Source: Adineta ricciae (lineage: Eukaryota; Rotifera; Eurotatoria; Adinetida; Adinetidae). Taken from it: a stretch of DNA of 64,000 nt. The notes beneath the pieces were generated by a model. That model did not search any database, was not told where the DNA came from, and worked only from the letters and a program-made list of their open reading frames with translations. Where the stretch lies: assembly GCA_905250025.1 (NCBI GenBank), contig CAJNOJ010000009.1, positions 1-64,000 on the forward strand, written 5' to 3'. The position numbers and the translations under genes were made by a program. Shown piece by piece: positions 51,401 to 64,000 of this stretch (within the stretch, counting starts at the first letter, position 1; each line of letters opens with the position of its first letter).

Positions 51401-53913
51401 ATCAACTGTACGATTCGATAACATTGAATACTTTAGATAAGACAATAAGGTTTTATGAAGTATGACGATGAGCGTTCGTTTGAATTGTATGCGAATTGAC
51501 TTCTTATTTCTTTTTCAGCATATCTATAATAGTCATTTGGATGAAGAGAAATTTTCCATGGTGAACTACTTACAAGGCGTAATGCGTGTCGTTTCATTCA
51601 GTAGTGATGCACTGCAAGCAGACATTCAACGAATACAAATTTTGCAAAAGGTACGATAAAGAATTTCTATATCAGAGTGAGAGAAAAAAAGGATACATTG
51701 TCTATGAATATATAGGAATTCGAAGAAGTAAGATTACTTAGGTTACACGAGTTCGTCCTCTGACTGAAGTGACTTGCATGAATGTTGTATTGTTATGTGA
51801 TATTTAACAGATTTTAATCGAAGAAGAATGCAACAGTCGTTCGTAAGATCGTTTTTGAAAATGTACATATCATGACGATATGTAGACTTTTTTTATTGCC
51901 TGAATATGAAAGACCATATTATTGCTAGTTATCCATTTATTGTTATTTTCTGCTTATGCACTGCTTAATAAAGAAAGACTAGTCAACATCTTTGTTCGTA
52001 AATGAATTTACTTTTTCTTTAGAACAACAATGAACAAGGGCCATTTACGATGCTGATTAAACGTCTTATGGAAAGCAATGAACAATTACGAGCTCAAGCT
52101 GGCAAAGTAATGATTTCGTTTGTAAAGAATCACTCTCCTAAATCTCTATGATCGAAAAATAGATCAATCGTCTTGTATCGGACGAAGATGATTCGAATCG
52201 ATCATTAATTCTTGATACAGACACAATATCTTCGATTGAATCAACTATTCGACATCTCGTACGTTTGACAAAAACATTTTATGAAATATGTTCTGGTTTG
52301 ACAAATCAAATTCTCATACTTTCTGGTATGTATGTTCATTGTAACCAAACAATGATGATTATGACTGTACATATCAGATCCAAATGAGCGAATAAGCACG
52401 CAAGACATTGAAAGTATTGCTTATCAAGCATGTGATAAGATTTTCAAACAAGAAGATGACGGCCCATACGATAGTTTATGGTAAACAAAAAATGTCAGTT
52501 AACTCGTAAGAAGAAAATTATTTTTAGGAATTCAATGTATGAAAGTGTGTCCACTATCATGAAACTTAGAAGTTCATTGGAAGATGGTTTGTTCGATTCA
52601 AAAATGATTGATACTAATGAAAAGGTCTGTCTAAATATCGCTAACATAGACTATAATCAGATCGATTTATAGCCTAAACAAGCAATCTATATCTTGGCAG
52701 AACAATTCAAATTACTCATGAATGAACTGGAAACTGTTCGCAACCGTTTCGAGTTAAAAGAAGAAGAATTAGTCGATGTTAAAAAATTGCTCAAATTAAA
52801 ACAAGATGAGATAAGTGAATATTGTATACGTTTAGCATTGAATGACAAAAAATTGGACACTCTTTCGAAACAATTCGATGATGATACATCGAAATATTTA
52901 CAAATTCTCGAAACAACTCGAATGAATGCACAAAAAGAAATCAAGTAAGTAAGATTGAATGTAATGACAGATCATTTATCAATCGATGTGTGTAGACAAT
53001 GTGAAGATGCCATGGCTGTACTACAAAATGATAATGAAAAACTCGAACAGGAAATAAATGAACTAAAGGACGGTCTTAAACAGCAATCTGAATTCATGAA
53101 AAAGAGCAGTATTGTGTCAAAAATCGATGGTCAACATATCTCATCTCGACAAGTATTAGTACCACACATCAGCCAAGATTTGATCAGACTTGAAACGACG
53201 GAACAAGAGGTATTGTCACATGTGATTGAATTTCTTCGGATAAATCTGATATTTATACATTATGTTTAGATCATAACACTTCGAAATACTGTTCGATTAT
53301 TAAAAGATGAACTATGGCAATTGAAAATGAGTCATACATCGAACGAATTAACAAAACTTGCCACGCCAATGCGAGATACGAAATCGACTGAAATCAATGA
53401 TATTTATAGAAGTTCAACGTTACTTTTAAATGTAAAATTTTGTTCTGTAAATACTAACTGGTAGTGTTGTTGTTTTGTCTAGGATCTTTTTAGTACTATT
53501 GCTAATTATAAAATCACTGGAGAAAATGTTGCTGTTAAACAAGAATTAATACGTTCAAAAATGAAATTAGTTGATCAAACAGCAGTCAGTGTAAGTTGAA
53601 TCTTTTCCCAATTATATTGATATTTACTGAAGTTATTTAGCTCAATCATCGTCTACACCAATGTCAAAGTCAAATTCTTCCCGGTTCGACTATTCAAACA
53701 GGCATGCAAACATTTTTAAATCCACAATTTTCCAAAGTTTGTTTCAATAAATTAAGATGCTTTCTTTTTCATGCGTACATGTTCTAGTTTCTTGCTAAAG
53801 ACCGACAACTCGCTGCAGAAATTCATCTACCTGGTGAACATGCTGGTGGTGATGTCGATTTGACTCAAGAACAGTATTGTCGTATCATGCAGTCAGCTAT
53901 TGGGTGTATCTAG
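48444..53913 (+). CDS. DCTN1: Dynactin subunit 1 (p150Glued)
   Basis: Largest dynactin subunit, linking dynein to microtubules. Start MASASSFRIDQRVF at 48444; the CAP-Gly domain (SLGTIAFIGKTEFADG + EWIGVILDEPKGKNNG ... KYFTCLDNHGLYVRPTQI) ends near 48790. A Ser-rich linker and long coiled coils follow from about 49400. Later segments match the dynactin-specific domain: TKRGGDHDCILVHLLIQRLVAKCE (near 51010-51090) and EQWSFTCKILQSLAIF, then a second coiled coil (about 52690-53100) and the C terminus LPGEHAGGDVDL...QSAIGCI. Many exons with short introns; borders not all fixed. Reading the CAP-Gly exon straight through inserts 16 residues before KYFTC, which may be a 48-nt GC-AG intron (48657-48704). 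AATAAA lies at 54010. Confidence 0.92.
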
Positions 53914-54009
53914 TGCAATTATCCATGTATAATCGTTTTGCATAATATGTTTTATAATCAAAATATTTTATCTGTCGAATGCATTTTAACAAGAACAATT
54001 CTATAATAT

Positions 54010-54015
54010 AATAAA
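54010..54015 (+). terminator. Poly(A) signal for dynactin p150
   Basis: AATAAA about 97 nt after the stop codon, within an A/T-rich run. Confidence 0.5.
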
Positions 54016-54640
54016 TAAATGAATAATTTCGATATGTACTGACATTTTTTAGCGACTACTACCAGAATGAATCTAGATTAAGAACGTAAGAGATGGTATG
54101 AAATCTATATTTATCCAGCATCATGCCAATAAGATCGTTAAGGAAACACATTATTTGAAAACTAGGATTTTTCGAAACCGATTTGACTAAAACAGTTAAC
54201 AATTCTTACATGTGTTTATACTAAGTTTAACTTTCCAGATAATAGCATAACAAGTTATGTTGCAACATGATAATTGAATTAATTATATATACAGGGGAAG
54301 AGGGCAAGACACTTTATCAATTAACGTAACGATATAAAAAATAACATCAAGATGTTGTCGTCGCATCCTACAATATCAAGTAACAAAAAAGCGAAGTGTT
54401 CGAATTGACAACAGATTAGTATTGATGATCAGAAACTTAAACAAGCATGACCTGATTAGTAGCCTTGAGTACCGTCCAATATGTTAACCATGTTCAGCTT
54501 TTCTATTGCTACAGCAGAATGTTGTAGGAAAGTCAAGGATAATTTGAATTGTTTTCCGAATCTATCGGTCTGTATTTGCTAAATACACTAGAACTGTTCG
54601 ATTGAAATTATCATATATATCCAGATCAATCAAGAGGAAC

Positions 54641-54981
54641 TTAACTACTATCGGTTTCCGAAGCATACTGATTATTAGCGTTGTCTTCGCTCGAGAGACG
54701 AAACTCAATCTGTTTATTCGAAAACAGAACAAAGAAGAATGTAGAAGAACGATAAGAGAAAACAGATGGAGAATGATGTGAAGGTATGTTATGAACATGC
54801 CTGTAACACTGATAAACCGGCACCGTAAACTATCGGCAATAGATTCTAGATTGTATCCATGATCAGGATAGACATCAAAGAGCGGGTGTGTTGTCGCGGA
54901 AGAGGATTCGAGCAAATAGGAGTGAGCCGTGTTCGTTAAAAATAGCAAAAATACGAGTGTCACATTACATTTGTCAAAACA
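54641..54981 (-). CDS. Possible small secreted peptide precursor (weak)
   Basis: Two candidate exons, 54981-54808 and 54709-54641, splice in phase to about 80 residues: a hydrophobic leader (VTLVFLLFLTNTAHS), then YLLESSSATTHPLFDVYPDHGYNLES...RCRFIS + IEFRLSSEDNANNQYASETDSS and a stop. The acceptor (AATAAACAG) is good; the donor (GTTACA) is weak. There is no in-frame ATG in the first exon, so another upstream exon would be required. It could be a neuropeptide-like or other secreted product, or chance. Surrounding 53914-55529 has no other gene. Confidence 0.25.
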
Positions 54982-55529
54982 CTATTTTGTTAGTTTTATT
55001 TCTCTTTTGAAGTGAGTGACATTAATGTTTACACTTTATTTCAAGTTCTTATACGATTCTTTGCTGTCAAAACAAACAAATACTTTTGTCATATCCAAAC
55101 GGATGCATGAACATTCGTCAGATAGATATTCAATGGAATCTTTCACGTATTTGTTGCACGATGCTAATTTTGTTCAATTAATTTCACCCTCATCATTATG
55201 ATTGATCGTGGTGAAAAGCATTCTTTCTTTTTTTAAGCCGAAGTCTATCAAGCTCGTTTGTCAATTGTTGTTTTTCGATCAAATATAGGCTTCGAAAGAA
55301 AAGCAGACTGATCGTTTTTGCAATCTAGGCTGAATCTACTGTCTGGAAAAGATATCTGATCTGATTTGATCGTTCAGCATTCTTAGATGAGAATAGATTG
55401 AACCATTCAGAAACTACTGGTGTCACTATCATCGTAACCAATCGCGTCGCAGCAAACATTCATTCATTCTTTGTTTGTTGTGCTGCTTTATAAGAGTTCA
55501 TTCGAGCAAAATTCAATAAATTATTAACA

Positions 55530-58500
55530 ATGCGCGGAGATGCTATGCGTGGTTTGGCCGTGTTTATTTCGGATATTCGAAATTGTAAATAAAATCTTCC
55601 GTTTCTTTTTCGTTTAAGTACACTATTGAACACTTCTACTTTTTTTAATTAGGTAAAAGTCGTGAGGCGGAACTACGACGAATCAATAAAGAATTAACTA
55701 ATATTCGACAAAGATTTCGAGGTAGAGACGAATTCCATCAAATATATTTGAATTTGTTTTCATCTTTTTCGTTTGTAGCCGATAAAACTCTTGATGGATA
55801 TCAGAAGAAGAAATATGTATGCAAATTATTGTTTATATTTCTGCTTGGTCACGACATCGATTTTGGATATATGGAAGCAGTTAATTTATTAAGTTCAAAT
55901 AAATATACTGAAAAACAAATTGTACGTAAATGAAAATAAAGATGACAAGTTGTAATTTTTCTTTTTAGGGCTACTTATTTATTTCGGTGATTATGAATTC
56001 AAGCACGGAAATGAAACAATTGATCATTCAAAATATTCGAAATGATCTACAAAGTCGCAATCCGATATTTATTAATCTAGCTTTGCAATGCGTTGCAAAT
56101 ATTGGAGATCGAGAGATGGCAATTGCATTTACAAATGACATTCCACGATTACTTATTTCAGGGTGAGAGACCTTTAAGAAAACTTATATAGTAAAATTCT
56201 CTCTTTCATTTGATTATTTTGTAGAGATACATTGGATGCCGTCAAACAATCAGCTGCACTTTGTCTCTTAAGATTACATCGCACAAGTTCAGATTCATTG
56301 CAATTAAATACTGAATGGACAGCGAGAATTATACATTTATTGAATGATCAACATTTAGTTAGTGAATTGTCTCAATTTTTATCAATATCGGTTTTGGTTT
56401 TTTTTACAGGGCGTTGCTACAGCAGCGGTTAGCTTGATCGACGCATTGGTAAAACGAAATCCCGATGAATACAGAGGATGCGTTAATTTAGCTGTGTCAC
56501 GTTTAAGCAGAGTAAGTTCTCTATTCTCGTCTGTAATAAGTATGCATGTGAGTCAGAGAGAAATATATTGCGAGCCATAATGAACGTTTTATCATAAATC
56601 CGACACGGTATATCTGCAGGGAATTTTCTTATCCGTTTCATTACTTCCGGTTATGTCGAGTGCGTGTATGGTATATAAAAGTCTTATTTTCTACGATGTT
56701 TAGATTGTCACTTCGTCATATACTGATTTTCAAGATTATACGTATTATTTTGTACCAGCACCATGGCTCTGTGTCAAGTTGTTGCGTTTATTGCAAAATT
56801 ATCCTCCGCCTGGTAATTGATAGTTTGTAGGTCTTAATGAATTGTACGTGTTTTTCTTCGATTTTTAGAAGATCCATCGGTTCGAAGTCGGTTAAACGAA
56901 TGTCTTGACACGATACTCAATAAAGCTCAAGAACCATTGAAATCAAAGAAAGTTCAACATTCTAATGCACGCAATGCTGTCTTATTCGAAGCAATTAATC
57001 TCATTATTCATATGGATTGTGAGTCGAGCTTATTAGTACGTGCTTGCAATCAACTTGGTCAATTCTTACAAAATCGCGAAACTAATCTCCGATATCTTGC
57101 TTTGGAAAGTATGTGTTTGTTGGCAGCATCTGAATTTTCACACGAAGCAGTTAAAAAACATCAAGAGACAGTGATCAATGCTTTGAAAGTGAGTGAAATA
57201 GGAAAGTAATGCAATTTATTCGATAGATATGGTGATATATGTTTAGAGTGAACGTGACGTCAGTGTACGGCAACGTGCTGTTGATCTTCTCTATGCTATG
57301 TGTGACCGTTCGAATGCCCAAGATCTTGTTCAAGAAATGTTGGCCTATCTCGAAACGGCAGATTATACAATTCGAGAAGAAATGGTTGATTTCGAGATAA
57401 TGCACCTCTTTTCTGACTAAACATTGTCATTCTTCGTTTTTCAGGTACTTAAAATTGCTATTTTAAGCGAGAAGTATGCAGTTGACTACAGCTGGTACCT
57501 CGACGTTATGCTGAAATTGATTCGTATCGCTGGTGATTTCGTTTCGGAAGAAGTATGTAAAATTAAACAGACAGAGAAATATAATATTCGTTGTTTTCTC
57601 GATTCTTCATTAGGTATGGTATCGAGTAATACAAGTCGTAGTCAATCGAGCAGATGTACAAAGTTATGCAGCTAAAATCGCATTTGAAGCATTACAAGCA
57701 CCCGCTTGCCACGAAAATATGGTGAAAGTAGGTGGATATATTCTCGGTGAATATGGAAACTTGATCGCTTTGGATCCACGATCGACGTAAGAAAAAGAGA
57801 AATGCTTATTCTGATTGATATTACGTACATTACTTGTAGACCGATGATACAATTTAATTTGCTTCATTCAAAATATCATCTATGTTCTCCAGCAACACGT
57901 TGTTTGATTTTATCAACATACATGAAATTTATGAATTTATTTCCGGAAATCAAACATCATATTCAAGAGGTAGGACTATACTTTATATGAATGCGATAGC
58001 ACACATTTATTTTTATCTACATAGATTCTTCGACATGATTCGAACTATCGCAGTTCGGATGTGGAAATCCAACAACGTGCTACTGAATATCTTCGATTGA
58101 GCGAAATATGCAATCCAACTGTATTAGCTACAATTCTTGAAATCATGCCACCATATCCAGAAAAACAATCACCATTGTTAGTACGATTGAAGCAAAAGAA
58201 ACCGCTAATGGAGGCAAATGGTGCCACCGAATCACAACCAGTCACTTCCGGAAATACTGATGACGGACCGAAACTTACCGAAACAGCAGTAAGATTGTTT
58301 CGATCCAAACTATATTTCCAAAGTTCTTGTTATCGTTTAGATACATTTAAGTCAACAAGCACAACATCAGAATGGTCTTCTTGTATCATTGGATACACCA
58401 GAATCGAATGGTCATCACGAAGAATCTACTTCTCATCATTCATTATCAACAAAGAAATTCTTATTCAAAAACAGTGATATCATATTTGAGAATGAATTAA

Positions 58501-59419
58501 TTCAAGTCGGAATCAAAGGTGAATCAACCAAGAGCACAATGAGAATTGAATTATATTATGGCAATAAGACGAATTCTCATCTTACTCATTTCTCGGCAGA
58601 TATTTTCACACCAGGAGATTTGCAAACAGGTAAGACGTCAAACTTTCTTCTTTGTTCACTTGAAAGCGTTCTTATTGTAGCACTTCGAATGAATTTTGAA
58701 CCGATCAAATCTACCATTGATCCAAAAGCACAGATCAAACAAACAGGAACAATTGATTGCATCAAAGATTTTGCTGATTTACCAACAATGAACATTTCAT
58801 TTCTGTATGTAAATCATTCATCAGAGACTACAATTTTTATTCATATCTTTCAGTCATAACAACATGCTACAGAAAATCGATTATGCATTCCCATTATATT
58901 TGAATAAATTTATCGAGAAAGCCGAGATGGATTCAAACAATTTCTTTCTTCGATGGAGAAATCTTGACAAGTACGTAAAACTTTATTATTGTATCTTTTT
59001 CAACTAATCGTCACTACTGAATTTCTAGACCAAATCAAGAATGTCAGAAAATTTTTCCAGCCAAATTTCCAATGGTATACAACGACTGCAATCAAAAGGT
59101 AGTTCTTCGCTTGAAATCAAAACTAAAAAACATCACATGTGTTTACGATTTCAGCTGGAAGATTTCGGCTGGAGCAGTTTAGTTGGTATTGATGTAAATG
59201 CGGAGAATTTCTGTGGAGCTGGTATTATTAATACTTCAACACAACCAATTGGCTGTCTCTATCGACTCGAACCGAATAAACAAGCGAAAGTAAATATTTC
59301 CGTTTCGTTTCATATTCTTGTTCATTTTGTTGATAATTTAGATGTACCGTTTAACCATTCGGACAAGCAAAGAAGGTGTTGCAAATCGATTAACAGAATT
59401 ACTCGAAGATCAATTTTAA
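55530..59419 (+). CDS. AP2A1: AP-2 complex subunit alpha (alpha-adaptin)
   Basis: Large subunit of the clathrin adaptor AP-2 at the plasma membrane, binding PIP2, dileucine cargo and endocytic accessory proteins. Start [18 protein letters not shown], then [19 protein letters not shown], the conserved N terminus including the PIP2 site region. The helical solenoid trunk runs to about 58200 (for example [52 protein letters not shown]). A hinge follows, then the appendage: [74 protein letters not shown]. More than a dozen exons. The hinge is shorter than in vertebrates. AATAAA lies at 59718. Confidence 0.95.
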
Positions 59420-59717
59420 TAAACGTTCAAGTCTCATGCAATATACATCTTCCCTTGTTTTTTTTTCTATTCTCGTCATTTATCTCATGCAATTTATATC
59501 GGAAAAACAAACTCTAATCAAATTCTTGATGTTGTATTTTAATATTAGAAGAGAAGAATTTGTTTGATGTATGTCTGTTTGTACGCATTTTCTCTTTTGT
59601 CGGTGTATAGTTTCCATTCCTCTTGTCACCACCTACTGTGATTTTTTTATCAACATATTAGCGACCTTTTTATTCTCATATTCATCTATTTATTCTAAAC
59701 ATATATATTGTTAAAAA

Positions 59718-59723
59718 AATAAA
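59718..59723 (+). terminator. Poly(A) signal for AP-2 alpha
   Basis: AATAAA about 300 nt after the AP-2 alpha stop and 80 nt before the POLA1 start. TTCATTTTCAG ends at 59789, 14 nt before the POLA1 ATG, an acceptor-like site. Confidence 0.45.
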
Positions 59724-59803
59724 TCAAAAGAAAAACAGACAAAACTTCAATTTATGAGCAAATGAATATATTTTTCGCTTCATTTTCAGATTTTACGGTC
59801 AAT

Positions 59804-62800
59804 TATGTCGTCAGATAGTACGTTTTGCTTGTCGAGACGAGCTTAGGTGTATTTCTTTTCTTTACTAGGATCTCGAAGAGAAATTAAAGTTAGAGGAAAT
59901 GATGCACAACGACTCAACGCATTGGAACAATTGAAACGAGCAAGACAAGGTGGTCAGGCAGCAGTTGCTGAACAAGTAATCGATTTGATCATCTGTTCAT
60001 TTAAGAATATTTTTGGATTGATTGGCATTTTAGTCAACGAACAAAAATGAATGTGAAGATGTAGACGGAGACGAAGAGGACGAGGAGGAGGAAGAAGAAG
60101 AAGATGACTATGAAAGCGACTCAGCTATGTATGAAGATATTAAACCGTCGACAAAACGGAAATCCAGCAATTCTCATCACAAAGATTCGAAACGTTTGTA
60201 TTCGAAATGGAAAGAAACGTTTGAGAAATCAAATTTATTTTGTGTATTACAGGTTTGAAGAAAAAACGGCATTCTTCAGGAAATGAAGATAATGATGGCG
60301 AAGACGATCATCAGAAAACGAAAGCTTCGGAGTCAAAACGTCGTGCACAAGTTTTTGCTAAGCCACAAGAAGAGTCAACGCGCATGCAGGATATCAAATC
60401 GATGTTTGCCGCCAACAAAACACGAAATATACAAAGACAGGAACAAGTATATCTCGTGATAACATTACTATTCCACCGAATACATACAATTCCTTATTTA
60501 GATTGAAAAAGATGACTCCGATAAATTGTTGTCGGATATTATGTTTGAATTACAGAAGCCAAAGACTAAACCAACTCATCCATTGACAACGCCATCCGTA
60601 TCGGTACCAGTACAAACGCCAACAGCAGTTATTCCGAAGAAACTTGAAGTCAAACCAGCAGAACTTCTTCCGCCTGAAGAAATCAAACCAGCATCGGTAC
60701 CCCAACCGTCGTCACACATACAGAGAGATCTTGACTGGGGCGATGATGACAGCATGAGTTTCGATGCTGTATCGAAGCTGATGAATGACGCAGCTCCACC
60801 ACCACAGCCAACGCATAAAATTCCCTCGCCACCTTGTGCTTCTAAATCTTTAATTCAATTCGATACTCAAGAGCTTGAATTTGTCACTGATGAACAATTA
60901 TTGAAGTCAGCTCGAACATTTCATACTTCACCGTCGAAGGAAACCGATCAGAATGAATCGGCTAATAAAGATGAACATTTACGATTCTTTTGGTTCGACG
61001 CTTATGAAGATCCAGTTGCTCAACCGGGTAAGACATTCGATAAAATCATGTTGATGTTTATTGTTTAAATTGTAGGTAAATTATTTCTTTTTGGCAAAAG
61101 TCCGTTGTTAAATGAAGATAAAACAACGAGCAAAACATTCGTTAGTGTTTGCTTAATCGTCGACAACATTCCGAAACAAATTTTTCTTGTACCCAAATCC
61201 GGTGTAAGATTGTTTTTTCTTCTTCTATAAGTTTTCGAGGTTATTTTATCTTCTATTTGTAGAGCACAGCATCCGATGTTGAAGATGAATTATTTATTAT
61301 TGCAAAACGATTCAAGATAACGAATTATACATCATCAGTAAATTGACTTTACTACGAAAGAGAATACTCATTGAATGATTGGTTCACATTTAGATTGTCA
61401 AGAAACGACGCTTCGATCCGGAACTGGTCGCGACTGATCTACTCAATGAAGTTGATGTCGTCGAAATGAAGTATCCAGTAAGATTTCACTTGTAGATCCG
61501 TACCGATTCTTAGAAGAAAAACTCTTTTTCAGGCTCGTTGTGCTACATTACCTAGCGATTTACAAGGTGATTTATTTCAATCGATTTATGGTACTAATCA
61601 AACTGCACTTGAATATATACTCATCGATAAAAAACTCAAAGGTCCATGTTGGTTAAATATAAAAAATTGTGGTAAGCTGATAAACTAATTAATTGCAAGA
61701 AAAGCTATTGGCATGTTTCTTAGCACCGGTGAAAACACGACGCAGTTGGTGTAAACTCGAATATGACGTGGATTATTATCATGGAGCAGATCGTCAGATC
61801 ACCAATATTGAAATTAGTACTGTCGTCTCACCACCACCGCCGTTGGTGACGATGACTTTATCTTTGGTCACATTGCCTAATAGTAAAACTCATGAAACTG
61901 AAGTGAGTAGAAAGAAGAAATTTGACAAATTCATGGAGAAAGTTTTCTTTAGGTTATATGTGTATCTGGACTTGTTCATCAACAATTCCCAATGGATAGT
62001 GCTGCACCTAAACGACCATATCAAAACTATTTTGTCGGTCAGTTGAGTGATCATATATAAGATCGTGCAATTCTTTGTCTTTATATTATTTTTTTTCAGC
62101 GTTAACTAAACCCAGTGATTGTATTCTTCCACCTGGTCTTATCAAAGCAGCTGAATCTCAAGTAAGAATCATTCACGGTGAACTACTACGACATAAAAGA
62201 AGTCTTCTTCCTTCTAGAAAATAAACATCGCAATTGTGCCCGGTGAACGAGCCTTACTAATGTATTTGATATCGAAATTTCAATTGTTAGATCCCGACGT
62301 CATTGTTGTAAGTAGATAATCCAATGATAATCATTTGTCTATCTTCGTATTCCTTCTATGTAAGGGTCATGATATGCGCATGTTCGGATTGGAATTATTC
62401 TTATCGCGTTGTCAGAAATTGAAAGTTGGTTTAACAGCATCAAAAATAGGCCGCCTTCACCGAACACATGATGGAAAAACTAAAGTAAGGCTTGTTTACG
62501 GTAAATATTTCGAAATCATGTATGTCTGTCCAGGTTTCCACGATCAAAAATCCAACCTGTGGTCGTCTTCTATGTGATATCTCAATCTCCGCACGTGAAT
62601 TATTAACAAAATGCAAATCGTATGATCTTGAAGAACTATGCAAAGTCGTTTTAAATACTGAACAACAGCAACTCTATCGAGCTTATTCTATTGATCAAAC
62701 AAGAGAAGCATTCAGGTATATCATTACTTCTGATTTGAGCTTTATTCTAATCTTAGCTGAATTTCAGTTCATCAGTATCTGTTGTTGACCTTGTTCAAGC

Positions 62801-64000
62801 AACATTAAATAATACATCATTAATACTCAATATCTTCTGTCAATTGATGGTCTTACCACTTGCATATCAATTGACATGTATCGCTGGAAACTTACTAGTA
62901 AGATTTTCGTGAGAATGAATACAAATCGTGTTTTCTTTTTCCCTAGAGTCGAACATTAGCAGGAGGTCGTTCCGAACGAAACGATCATTTATTATTACAT
63001 GCATTTACTGAAAAAGATTATATTGTACCGGAACGAACGATCATCTCCAATCATCGATCTGCTCTCAAACATACTCAAGAGGTATTTAAAATGAACATCA
63101 CAGTCACTTGTCTTTTGACAATGCTCACAAATTTGTCTTCATTTTAGGTGCATAACGAGTCCGATGAAGAACTTGATGATGATCCTAATAAGAAGAAGAC
63201 AACAAAACCGTCGTCGACATCCTATACTGGAGGTTTAGTCTTAGCTCCGAAGAAGGGCTTCTATGACCATTTTATACTGTTGTTGGATTTTAACAGTTTA
63301 TATCCGTCAATTATTCAAGAATTTAATGTTTGCTTCACAACTTACATGAAGAAATCGATTCAATCACGCTCCGTTAGTTGACATTTTTTAATTATTATTT
63401 TCAAAATTCTTTCTTTCATAATTAGAACAATAGCGAACAAGAAACAAATGAAATTGACGACATTGTTGCTCTTGATGAAATAAACAAAGGTATTTTACCA
63501 TTGGAAATCTATAAACTTGTGGAACGACGTCGTGAAGTGAAAAAATTAATTAAAGAAAAAAAGAATCTAACCGATGAGCAACTTGTTCAAGTATGTTTTC
63601 TTATCTATTCTCTTCGAAGTACACTATTGTCTATTTTCAGTACGATATCCGTCAAAAAGCTTATAAATTAACAGCAAATAGCTTATACGGTTGTTTGGGT
63701 TTCAAATATTCAAGATTCTATTGTAAATATCTCGCTGCTTTCATTACATACAAAGGTCGAGAAGTAAGAATAAACGAAATTTTGTCTATTCATATAATAA
63801 TTATTTATCTAGATCCTCATGCAAGCAAAAACCATAGTCGAACGTGTAAGTTCAAGAATTTTTATGGTAGATAATCAACGTATTTGAATATTTCTAGATG
63901 AATTATGATGTTATTTATGGTGACACGGATAGTATTATGATCAATACAAATTCTACCGATTATGATCAAGTGATGGCAATTGGTGCGAAGGTAAGATTCA
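59804..64000 (+). CDS. POLA1: DNA polymerase alpha catalytic subunit (3' truncated by window edge)
   Basis: Family B polymerase that extends primase RNA primers. The first coding exon is only MSSD plus one base (59804-59816), followed by [25 protein letters not shown], a long acidic linker (poly-Glu/Asp near 60066-60108) and the N-terminal segment with [10 protein letters not shown]. In the exonuclease-like domain the motif reads [11 protein letters not shown] and lacks the catalytic Asp of the NxxxFD motif, as expected for proofreading-deficient Pol alpha. Polymerase motifs: [17 protein letters not shown] (motif A, near 63280-63325), [13 protein letters not shown] (motif B) and [16 protein letters not shown] (motif C). 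The visible coding part ends at 63989 with a gtaaga donor; the C-terminal thumb and zinc modules lie beyond the window. Confidence 0.95.

Noticed and set aside
54562..54963. Single 133-codon minus open frame reading across the whole region
   Set aside because: It has no ATG start (begins GTG) and the central hydrophobic part looks like intron; only a two-exon reading is kept, at low confidence.
62281..62400. VGHDM in Pol alpha considered as a possible revived exonuclease motif
   Set aside because: The later catalytic Asp of the NxxxFD motif is absent (MFGLE), matching proofreading-deficient Pol alpha.

Overview
This window is a compact, AT-rich animal nuclear genome. Genes are split by many short GT-AG introns, mostly about 50-70 nt, and the gene content is metazoan: beta-spectrin, a CAS-family adaptor, a POU-type homeobox gene, KIF27/KIF7, IFT27, dynactin p150 and AP-2 alpha. 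Intron size, base composition and intron-acceptor-like sequences just upstream of many start codons fit a spiralian with spliced-leader trans-splicing, best a bdelloid rotifer (Adineta/Rotaria type). That assignment is inference. I see no bacterial operon, CRISPR array, transposon, virus or rRNA/tRNA gene.

Layout, left to right. Plus strand: 3' part of beta-spectrin (1-8365, 5' end cut), ATP9/Neo1-type P4-ATPase (9860-14306), RCE1 CAAX protease (14603-15588). Minus: a mucin-like single-pass receptor of unknown function (16120-18904). Plus: Lys-rich EF-hand protein (20602-21459), mitochondrial enoyl reductase MECR (22372-23516). Minus: POU6-like homeobox gene without a visible POU-specific domain (23765-24992), an unrecognised disordered protein (25297-26394), KIF27/KIF7 kinesin (27103-31793), MYCBP (31913-32266). 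Plus: RPL9 (32667-33407), Ca2+-regulated mitochondrial carrier SLC25A24-like (33611-35626), NSUN4 (35807-37699), a 3.4 kb gene-free stretch, then a CAS/BCAR1 scaffold (41069-43335). Minus: two tandem trypsin-like proteases (43561-44601, 45399-46418) and IFT27 (47217-48125). Plus: dynactin p150 (48444-53913), AP-2 alpha (55530-59419), DNA polymerase alpha (59804-64000, cut at the window end). A weak small secreted-peptide candidate lies at 54641-54981 (minus).

Themes: several products serve cilia or microtubules (KIF27, MYCBP, IFT27, dynactin, perhaps the EF-hand protein). MYCBP and KIF27 are only 119 bp apart on the same strand, with a poly(A)-signal-plus-acceptor junction, so they could be an SL-resolved operon. 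RPL9, SLC25A24 and NSUN4 form a second tight co-oriented run. The most unusual protein is the first protease: it keeps its catalytic triad but has lost both partners of the zymogen-activation salt bridge. Exon borders were placed by eye from GT/AG sites, reading frame and similarity to remembered family sequences; none is backed by transcripts or database searches.
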